From CAZSMK01 sp964608095 (GTDB taxonomy: Bacteria > Sumerlaeota > Sumerlaeia > MWCT01 > JAGHBZ01), in assembly GCA_964608095.1 (NCBI GenBank), contig CAZSMK010000016.1:1-7981 (forward strand): DNA of 7,981 bases. The letters are read 5' to 3'. Of this stretch, positions 1 to 5,693 are shown one piece after another; within the stretch, counting starts at the first letter, position 1, and each line of letters begins with the position of its first letter. The position numbers and the translations under genes were made by a program. The notes under the pieces were generated by a model. The model ran no database searches. It was not told where the DNA came from and worked only from the letters and a program-made list of their open reading frames with translations.

Positions 1-1310
1 AAAAGTACCCCTACGTCATACAAGGACTTGCGGCTAATCATACCCCGAAAAAAAGACAAAAAAAAGGTCTTCAAAGGGTAAACTGTCGAACTTGGGTTAG
101 GTGAAAGCGTTTCCCATGTATCGTATTTGTTGAACATGGCGCGTGCAATTTCTCCCCCGGTATAATCAAGGACGATGAGGACTGGAACCTTGTATACCTT
201 ATGCTTTTCTATGAGTATGGCATTTTCGGGCTTGCTGATATCGACTTTTACACACGTATGAGCCAAAAGAAAGGTTTGTGCCGCTGGGTGAGTATGAAGA
301 GTATTATTTAATTGCGTGGTAAGAGGACTATTACCTTTAAAAAAGTACAACAACTTCGGCTTCGTCGAATAAGTGGTGGGATCAAATGCTGTGTTGTAAT
401 CTATCCAGACTAAAGAAGCATCTGTAGTTTTTGCTGGAGTTGGGCTGGGTTGTTTTATCAAAGGGGGCATTCCTGAATCAGGTGTAGCAGCGGTGGCTCC
501 ATTGATATAGGGCGAGCTAGGAAGAGAAGCATCAGCCATGCTCCACAGAATACGCACATTATCGACATAGCATGTATAGGCTTCTGTTTTATCGGCAAGC
601 ATTATTCCCACCTGGAGTGAGTTAAGGGAAGAATCATTTATGGGAGAAAAAGGCGCCTCTTCGTTATCGATAAAACATCGAATTGTCGAGGCACCCTCGA
701 AGAGGATAGAAAACCTATGCCATCCGGGACGCCTTATGCGCTCCGGACACGATGGATCTGAAAGGAATAGCCGTGCAGTAGGTTGAGCCATAATCATATG
801 TGAAAAGTAGAGAAGACGATTTTCCGTAAATCCGAACCTATAGAACGTTTCAGGAATCGCCTGTCCGGTTGATAAGGGTTGCATTGCAAGAATTGCAAGA
901 CTGGGAATAGGTTTATCGGATTGAGGTATATAGAAATCAGCCTGAAAAAGGGCTTTCCCGTTCTGACCGAGCTTATCACGGTTAAGCACATTTCCTACCG
1001 ACAAACCCGTAATCCATGTCTCAGGATTAATCTTTAGTTCAATTCCATACCTGCCTGTCGTAGAACTTAAAGGTCCTCTAAATTCTTTCGAGAGACCTTT
1101 AACCGTATTCAGATCGACCACCCTCACGGTGGATTGAAAATAATTCCCGATGGGAGCGACATTATCCTCGAAGCGACCGGTCTCAAAATCAACCATCAGA
1201 TAAGAATGAAATCGCGCTTCGGTTCCCCCTATAAGAGCAGGCAAGATTACGACCCCTATAAACCATGATATGAGGAAGGCATGCTGTAGTGTGTGAGACC
1301 CTTCTCTCAT
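1..1310 (-). CDS. Secreted beta-sandwich/thioredoxin-fold fusion protein, C-terminus cut by window edge
   Basis: The reading frame is open from the ATG at 1310 to the left edge (436 residues seen), with no stop in this frame. Residues 1-32 look like a signal peptide: a hydrophobic stretch FLISWFIGVVILPALIGG, then a likely cleavage near TEA. Residues 33-255 resemble a concanavalin/LamG-type beta-sandwich, with the pattern GWHRFSILFEG...IRCFIDN near 196-215 and YVDNVRI near 248-254. A Pro/Thr-rich linker lies at 282-296. Residues 299-393 match a thioredoxin fold: KPKLLYFF, then CVKVDISKPENA, then YKVPVLIVLDYTGGEIAR with the cis-Pro at 376. The usual CxxC is absent (the equivalent stretch is KGNSPLT), so disulfide exchange is unlikely. 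The start is supported by AAAGGG 8 nt upstream and by the signal peptide. The gene lies downstream of the glycosyltransferase-like gene on the same strand but has its own candidate promoter. The exact function is unknown; the fold assignments come from pattern recognition, not a search. Confidence 0.8.
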   Translation of the reverse strand, partial: MREGSHTLQHAFLISWFIGVVILPALIGGTEARFHSYLMVDFETGRFEDNVAPIGNYFQSTVRVVDLNTVKGLSKEFRGPLSSTTGRYGIELKINPETWITGLSVGNVLNRDKLGQNGKALFQADFYIPQSDKPIPSLAILAMQPLSTGQAIPETFYRFGFTENRLLYFSHMIMAQPTARLFLSDPSCPERIRRPGWHRFSILFEGASTIRCFIDNEEAPFSPINDSSLNSLQVGIMLADKTEAYTCYVDNVRILWSMADASLPSSPYINGATAATPDSGMPPLIKQPSPTPAKTTDASLVWIDYNTAFDPTTYSTKPKLLYFFKGNSPLTTQLNNTLHTHPAAQTFLLAHTCVKVDISKPENAILIEKHKVYKVPVLIVLDYTGGEIARAMFNKYDTWETLSPNPSSTVYPLKTFFLSFFRGMISRKSLYDVGVL

Positions 1311-1318
1311 GTTCTCTG

Positions 1319-1324
1319 CCCTTT
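1319..1324 (-). promoter_or_regulatory. Ribosome binding site of the secreted thioredoxin-fold gene
   Basis: Read on the minus strand this is AAAGGG, with 8 nt between it and the ATG at 1310. It supports that ATG over later in-frame methionines. Confidence 0.5.
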
Positions 1325-1372
1325 CAGATGGTCACTTTTTGATTTAATTCATCCGTATATCACTTATGCTAA

Positions 1373-1401
1373 ATTTGACAGAAAATAACAGGTCACGTCA
1401 A
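1373..1401 (-). promoter_or_regulatory. Candidate sigma70-type promoter for the secreted thioredoxin-fold gene
   Basis: On the minus strand the -35 is TTGACG (1396-1401, 5 of 6 to consensus), followed by a 17-nt spacer and the -10 TCAAAT (1373-1378, 4 of 6). Transcription would start roughly 55 nt before the ATG. It lies in the 155-bp gap after the upstream membrane-protein gene, so the two genes need not share a transcript. No convincing terminator was seen in the gap. Confidence 0.45.
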
Positions 1402-1465
1402 GTAGTTTTTGCCCTTCGAGGAGACCACCAAAAATGCGTCGGAGCAAAAGAATCGTTATTTCTTT

Positions 1466-3766
1466 TTACCTGACGAAACGATAGAGGACATTATCCCCCG
1501 CCCTGTAGCTCTGAATTAAAATGTCCGGATCTTCCGCCCACCGATGTACACCAAGTTTTCTGACAACAGGGTGCTTATCTTCCATCGGAATATATAAATA
1601 GTACTCGATACCCATTTCCTTCAACGACTCTATCTTTTGTTCGTCACTCAAAGAATAGAGCTGCTGTACGTCCCAATCATCAAGATGCACAAAAGATATC
1701 GAAGGGTCATAGAGAAGGTTCCGATTTTCATGTGAAAGAATTTTCTTTCCTTTTAAATGGATGTTTATGTAGTCCCACATCTTAACATCCTCTCCATATT
1801 CAAACCTGTAAAAGAGATTATGGGGCATGCATGGATTACGTAGGGCGAATAATTCGAGCTGAGAAATTTTTCTAATACCGAGATCAGCGACACCCGTGAA
1901 CTTAAACCCCATAAGGCTCATGCTCAACCCCGGGACAAAAGCTATGTAAAGGCATAGGATGATGAGTATTATTTTTATCCAACCCTTCCAGAGAATTTTC
2001 AATACCACTGACGAGTAAATGGCGACAGGAACAAGAATGGGAAGGATATGGTAGAGATAGAGATCGGAGATCAAGTAATGATAAAAAAGGAGGAAGGAAA
2101 AAGTATACGCTGATAGAACAAGAAATGTTCTGGTGGTAAAAGGAGAACGTATAGTGTTGAAGAAGGCGGGTTTTATGATGAAAACGAGCGACAGAAGAAA
2201 TCCCGGAATCCCCAACGCCACAAACACGGGGGCAAGTTTCCAGCTTTGTTGCCAGGTAACGAAATACGTCCATGAGTGGCGAATCTTTTCCATCAAAGAA
2301 GCGCCGAATCTGCCTATGCCGTCTCCATTAAGACGCCATTCATTAAAGCAGGACTCGAGCACGTCAGGATTGATATGTTTCCCGCCGTAAATTTCAGGGA
2401 AGAATGCATACACAGGATTCCCGGTTACAATAATATTCCTGATATACCATGTCGACGCCATCGCCAAGGTAAGAAAAAGCGGGATAAGGAAGCGACGCGA
2501 TTTCAGCAAGTCTGCGAGGTTGAGAAACACACAATCAATTCTTCTCGGGAAAAAAGGAGGTTGAAGAGATTCATCCGGCGTTTTAGTCTTACCTGTATGT
2601 GCTACACCAACTAAAAGCGCAAAGCCAATCCATAAAAACCACATCATATAATTGAGATGAACCGCACCGGCACACAGAACCATCAACACTATAAGATACC
2701 CCCACCGATACGTAGTCAAATAAAGGAGAGCGAGATAGAGAAAAGCGGCGGTAAACATGATTGCCAGCGAGTAATCGGATGCAAAGGTAAAATAAGCTAT
2801 ACCGTAAGGGACACTTCTAAAAAGCAGGGTACCGAGAGCGGCAATGAGTCGTATGCCCGTAATGAGAGAAATAATATGATAGACGAGAATAGTAGAGACA
2901 ATCCCTGCAAGAGGTGCGATAAGTTGAGGGAAAATATCCGCCCAGTAACCGGCAACGGTCGCCAACGTGGCGCCAAGCAAGGGGAAGAGGTGGGGATAAT
3001 TAGCGCCTAAGCCCAATCCGACTTGCGCCGTCACTTTAACAGGGAATCCATGTTCAAGGAAAGTCATCCTTCCGTAACCCATATAATAGATAAGGGAATC
3101 CCAGTAAGTTTCTGGATAGAAGAGCGCATGGTAAAAGGTAAGAGCAATGTTAAAAATAACGAGAAAAATTATCAGGTAATACACAACATTTCCAAGCAAT
3201 GTGTCAGATCCTCTGATTGCCGTCTGTCTCTCCTTGAGTATAAAAAAACGATATCCCGCACGGAAAAGTATATTCTTGTTCTCTTGGTGACTATTGTTCA
3301 GTGATGAAGACCTATGCCTGCGGTAACATAAATAACATCCTATAAGAGAGATACATAAAACAGAGAGCGCGGAAGCAGGGTATAGTAGTTTAAAAATCGC
3401 GAGTAATTCCAGAGGCACAGTGAGGAGAGAAACTCCCAGGGCAAATCCGAGCGCTACCTCAACCGCCAAGGGCATAAAGATATCAAAACATCGAATAAAG
3501 AAAAATCCTGTAGAGGCATAAATTCCCAACAAAAAAAGTCCTGTAATTATGTCGGCAAAAGGACAATTGTCAAACCAGAAATGCCATGATGAAAGGACAT
3601 AAGGAACCACATAAAAAAGGACTTTGTTCTTCATGGTAAATATCGCGATAATAAAAATAATCCAACCCATTATGAAAAGAGAGAGCGGGAGGAAGAGAGG
3701 AGCAGAAAATAAAGTGTTGACCTCAATCTTTTGTTCTTTGCTTTTATCAGGTTTTTTATTTACCAT
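1466..3766 (-). CDS. GT39-like (GT-C fold) polytopic membrane glycosyltransferase
   Basis: This is a 766-residue protein with about a dozen hydrophobic segments, at roughly 22-44, 72-93, 98-125, 130-148, 190-215, 278-302, 331-352, 355-389, 427-443 and several more between 510 and 650. A soluble C-terminal tail of about 110 residues follows. Two parts recall the GT39/ArnT/PMT type of GT-C enzyme: an acidic first large loop just after a membrane segment (YPETYWDSLIYY, with E219 and D223 as candidate catalytic or substrate-binding acids), and the sequence WYIRNIIVTGNPVY at 440-453, which is typical of this superfamily. Such enzymes transfer a sugar from a polyprenyl-phosphate donor to a lipid, glycan or protein on the outer face of the inner membrane; the acceptor cannot be told from sequence. 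The start ATG has GAGG 3 nt upstream, rather close, but the next methionine lies inside the first membrane segment. The gene is divergent from the DUF1015 gene and has its own promoter. Confidence 0.82.
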   Translation of the reverse strand: MVNKKPDKSKEQKIEVNTLFSAPLFLPLSLFIMGWIIFIIAIFTMKNKVLFYVVPYVLSSWHFWFDNCPFADIITGLFLLGIYASTGFFFIRCFDIFMPLAVEVALGFALGVSLLTVPLELLAIFKLLYPASALSVLCISLIGCYLCYRRHRSSSLNNSHQENKNILFRAGYRFFILKERQTAIRGSDTLLGNVVYYLIIFLVIFNIALTFYHALFYPETYWDSLIYYMGYGRMTFLEHGFPVKVTAQVGLGLGANYPHLFPLLGATLATVAGYWADIFPQLIAPLAGIVSTILVYHIISLITGIRLIAALGTLLFRSVPYGIAYFTFASDYSLAIMFTAAFLYLALLYLTTYRWGYLIVLMVLCAGAVHLNYMMWFLWIGFALLVGVAHTGKTKTPDESLQPPFFPRRIDCVFLNLADLLKSRRFLIPLFLTLAMASTWYIRNIIVTGNPVYAFFPEIYGGKHINPDVLESCFNEWRLNGDGIGRFGASLMEKIRHSWTYFVTWQQSWKLAPVFVALGIPGFLLSLVFIIKPAFFNTIRSPFTTRTFLVLSAYTFSFLLFYHYLISDLYLYHILPILVPVAIYSSVVLKILWKGWIKIILIILCLYIAFVPGLSMSLMGFKFTGVADLGIRKISQLELFALRNPCMPHNLFYRFEYGEDVKMWDYINIHLKGKKILSHENRNLLYDPSISFVHLDDWDVQQLYSLSDEQKIESLKEMGIEYYLYIPMEDKHPVVRKLGVHRWAEDPDILIQSYRAGDNVLYRFVR

Positions 3767-3800
3767 TGACCTCTAAGCCATGTAGCATATATATCGACTT

Positions 3801-3830
3801 TTTATAAAGTGTTGTGGATAAGGATATCAA
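3801..3830 (-). promoter_or_regulatory. Promoter of the glycosyltransferase-like gene
   Basis: On the minus strand the -35 is TTGATA (3825-3830, 5 of 6 to consensus) and the -10 is TATAAA (3801-3806, 5 of 6), with an 18-nt spacer. The predicted 5' leader is about 28 nt. The spacer contains a perfect DnaA-box 9-mer, listed separately. Confidence 0.6.
3813..3821 (-). promoter_or_regulatory. Perfect DnaA-box 9-mer (TTATCCACA) in the promoter spacer
   Basis: The minus strand reads TTATCCACA, exactly the classical high-affinity DnaA box. It sits between the -35 and -10 of the glycosyltransferase-like promoter, in the AT-rich divergent region shared with the DUF1015 gene. If DnaA binds here it could block RNA polymerase. 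It is a single site without the cluster expected of an origin. The motif match is seen; function is inference. Confidence 0.4.
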
Positions 3831-3907
3831 CCACTTTCTATTTCAAATAAGCTTTACGAAGAACCTATGACTTATGTTTAAATAATTAAAGATGCTTTGT
3901 TGAATAT

Positions 3908-3911
3908 GGAG
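3908..3911 (+). promoter_or_regulatory. Ribosome binding site of the DUF1015 gene
   Basis: GGAG lies 10 nt before the ATG at 3922, slightly long but within the normal range. It is the only purine-rich site close enough to support this start. Confidence 0.5.
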
Positions 3912-3921
3912 TAAAGACAAT

Positions 3922-5268
3922 ATGGTACAAATTAAGCCTTTTCGCGGAACTCGTTATAATGCGCAGTTAATCGAAGACCCTCGCCAGGTGGTTGCACCGC
4001 CTTATGATATTATATCACCTGAGCAGCAGGAATATTACTACTCGCTTCATCCTAATAACATCATCAGATTGATTCTGGGAAAAGAGACGCCTGCGGACGA
4101 TGAGTATAATAACAAATATACACGCGCGACAAGTTATTTTAACTCATGGAAACGTGACGGCATCCTGGTCGATGACATGAAGCGGAGTATTTATGTCTAT
4201 GAACAGATATTTACTTCACCGGACGGGAAGAAACATAGTCGGATGGGGTTCTTTTCTTTAGTTAAACTCGAGCCATACAAGTCCAAAAAGATTTTCCCCC
4301 ATGAAAATACTCGTTCCAAGCCCAAAGCAGATCGTCTCAAATTGCTCAGATCCACCAAATCGAATCTATGTCCTATCTTTGTGCTTTATTCTGATCCCGG
4401 GCAGGAGATGAACAAACTTTATGATGAGGTGTTGAGCACAAAACCATGGCAGGAATTCAAAGATAACGAGGGAATTCAACACCGGTTATGGGTGCTCAAC
4501 AAAAAATCCGTAATCGAGCAAATTCATTCATTTATGCAGGATAAAGAATTAATAATCGCCGATGGCCATCATCGGTATGAAACTGCATTGAATTACCAAC
4601 GGGAAATGCGTGAGGTGACAGGCAAACTCGATGGAGAACAGCCGTTCGATTTTGTCATGACCTATATGAGCGCTATAGACAGTGAAGGATTGGTTATATT
4701 ACCCACTCATCGGATATTGAAACCGGAACTCAGCGAAGATGTCGACATCAAGGAAGTAATGGAGGAACTTGCCCTCTACTTCGATATCAAAGAAAAAAAG
4801 AGTCGATTCAACAATCCCAAGAAACTTAGCCAATCCATTAATGAAACCCTCCAGAAAATGGGAGCCAAAGGAACTTCATTCGCAATGCTGTTACCCCCCA
4901 ATCGCGTCATTTATTTATCCTTGAAAAAGGATGCGAATATTAACGAAATAATCGAGGATGATGATATCAGCCAGGATTTGAAACAATTGGATGTGGTTAT
5001 TCTTCATCGTTTTATTATTTCCCAGGTCTGGATTGGAAATCCCGAAGTAGACATCGAGGACGACGACGTTATTTATACCTATAATATCGAGGAAGTAATA
5101 AAAGAGGTGAACTCCCGACAAGCAGTGGCAGGATTTGTTCTTTGCCCGCCCCAACTCGATAAAATCAAAAAAATCGTTCTTAATGGGGAGCTCATGCCTC
5201 CCAAAACAACGTTCTTTTATCCCAAAATTATCTCAGGGCTTGTCTTGAGAGACATGAGCCTGGGATAA
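3922..5268 (+). CDS. DUF1015 family protein (COG4198-like), full length
   Basis: This 448-residue protein carries the family hallmarks in order: VAPPYDIIS at 24-32, HPNNIIRL at 43-50, PHENT at 126-130 followed by KADRLKLL, and the signature ADGHHRYETA at 213-222. Length and motif order fit a complete DUF1015 member, and there is no signal peptide or membrane segment, so it should be cytoplasmic. The biochemical role is not established to my knowledge. The conserved His/Arg/Glu cluster suggests an enzyme, and from memory many anaerobes carry the gene beside phosphoglycerate dehydrogenase and an aminotransferase of serine synthesis. No such genes occur in this window, so that link cannot be used here. 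It is divergent from the glycosyltransferase-like gene and lies 72 bp upstream of HU on the same strand. A hairpin overlaps its stop codon. Confidence 0.93.
   Translation: MVQIKPFRGTRYNAQLIEDPRQVVAPPYDIISPEQQEYYYSLHPNNIIRLILGKETPADDEYNNKYTRATSYFNSWKRDGILVDDMKRSIYVYEQIFTSPDGKKHSRMGFFSLVKLEPYKSKKIFPHENTRSKPKADRLKLLRSTKSNLCPIFVLYSDPGQEMNKLYDEVLSTKPWQEFKDNEGIQHRLWVLNKKSVIEQIHSFMQDKELIIADGHHRYETALNYQREMREVTGKLDGEQPFDFVMTYMSAIDSEGLVILPTHRILKPELSEDVDIKEVMEELALYFDIKEKKSRFNNPKKLSQSINETLQKMGAKGTSFAMLLPPNRVIYLSLKKDANINEIIEDDDISQDLKQLDVVILHRFIISQVWIGNPEVDIEDDDVIYTYNIEEVIKEVNSRQAVAGFVLCPPQLDKIKKIVLNGELMPPKTTFFYPKIISGLVLRDMSLG
5230..5266 (+). terminator. Hairpin over the DUF1015 stop codon, possible terminator or attenuator
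   Basis: ATCTCAG (5230-5236) pairs with CTGGGAT (5260-5266) through 7 bp with one G-U. GCT then pairs with AGC, and TGTCT with AGACA, around a TGAG loop, with two small bulges. The stem ends on the first base of the TAA stop. A T-run (5279-5284) follows, but 12 nt after the stem rather than directly, so this is not a standard intrinsic terminator. It could reduce read-through into HU or protect the 3' end. Confidence 0.35.
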
Positions 5269-5327
5269 AAACATTTGCTTTTTTAGCGCTCATTTATTAT
5301 TCAGTATTTATACATTAGATATTACGT

Positions 5328-5335
5328 GGGGAGGA
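5328..5335 (+). promoter_or_regulatory. Strong ribosome binding site of the HU gene; decides its start
   Basis: GGGGAGGA is a near-perfect Shine-Dalgarno sequence 5 nt before the ATG at 5341. It shows that translation starts at 5341 and not at the in-frame GTG at 5326, which overlaps the site itself. It predicts strong translation, as expected for an abundant nucleoid protein. Confidence 0.85.
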
Positions 5336-5340
5336 AATTT

Positions 5341-5607
5341 ATGATAAAAATCGATATTGCTCACAAAGTTGCTGAAGAGTTGTCTATAAAAGACCAGGAT
5401 GCAATGAAAATTGTAAATGAAATTATCGATGCGATAAGGGAATCAGTACTCGAACATGGTAGGATCGAGATTCGCAACTTCGGGGTGTTTGAAGTAAAGG
5501 AGAGAAAACCCAAAATCGGTAGGAATCCAAAAACTAAAGTCGAGTATCCTATTCCGCGTCGTAACGTGGTTACCTTCAAGTCGGGTAAAGAAATCAAGAC
5601 CGTTTAA
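5341..5607 (+). CDS. HU/IHF-family nucleoid DNA-binding protein
   Basis: This 88-residue protein spans the whole HU/IHF fold. Residues 1-40 are the helical dimerisation part, starting MIKIDIAHKVAEEL. The family signature follows at 41-80: IEIRNFGVFEVKERKPKIGR, then NPKT with the arm-tip proline P63 that in this family intercalates into bent DNA, then VTFKSGKEIK. It should act as a dimer that bends and compacts DNA in the cytoplasm. HU and IHF subunits cannot be separated confidently by eye, so no symbol is given. It lies 72 bp after the DUF1015 gene on the same strand and may be co-transcribed or have its own weak promoter; none was convincing. Directly after the stop codon, an in-frame 21-bp tandem repeat continues the open frame for 24 more codons (see findings). 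Confidence 0.95.
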   Translation: MIKIDIAHKVAEELSIKDQDAMKIVNEIIDAIRESVLEHGRIEIRNFGVFEVKERKPKIGRNPKTKVEYPIPRRNVVTFKSGKEIKTV

Positions 5608-5654
5608 GCGCCATTCGATGTCGTGAAAGCGCCATTCGATGTCGTGAAAGCGCC
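5608..5654 (+). repeat. 21-bp tandem direct repeat, 2.2 copies, just after the HU stop
   Basis: Two identical 21-bp units (5608-5628 and 5629-5649) begin GCGCCATTCGATG and end TCGTGAAA. A third, partial GCGCC follows at 5650-5654. The unit length is a multiple of three, so the frame of HU is kept: each unit would read APFDVVK. The repeat fills half of the 86-bp gap between the convergent HU and glycoside-hydrolase-like genes. There are no spacers between copies and no long palindrome. Confidence 0.95.
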
Positions 5655-5693
5655 CCTCCGGATATCTCGAGTACAGGCATAGATACTACCTTC

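Noticed and set aside
794..991. 65-residue minus-strand open frame
   Set aside because: It lies in another frame inside the secreted thioredoxin-fold gene, whose own frame is open across the whole interval and has coherent domains.
1407..1428. Terminator after the membrane-protein gene at the CCTCGAAGG sequence
   Set aside because: The stem is only three base pairs, too short to act as a terminator despite the following A/T run.
2133..3304. Four plus-strand open frames opposite the membrane-protein gene
   Set aside because: They are antisense to a 766-residue gene with clear membrane and family features. Their translations are charged and low in structure, show no family motifs, and have no good ribosome binding sites.
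3853..3882. Plus-strand promoter for DUF1015 (TTTACG with TTTAAA, 18-nt spacer)
   Set aside because: Both hexamers match consensus poorly. A promoter is expected here but the sequence does not single one out.
3767..3921. Origin of replication in the divergent region
   Set aside because: There is only one exact DnaA box and no dnaA, dnaN or gidA-type neighbour. The AT-rich stretch at 3871-3890 alone is not enough.
5326..5340. GTG start adding five residues to HU
   Set aside because: The GTG overlaps the strong Shine-Dalgarno, and the ATG at 5341 gives the standard HU N-terminus.
5608..5654. Reading the tandem repeat as a small CRISPR array
   Set aside because: The units abut with no spacers, there are only two full copies, and no cas gene is nearby.
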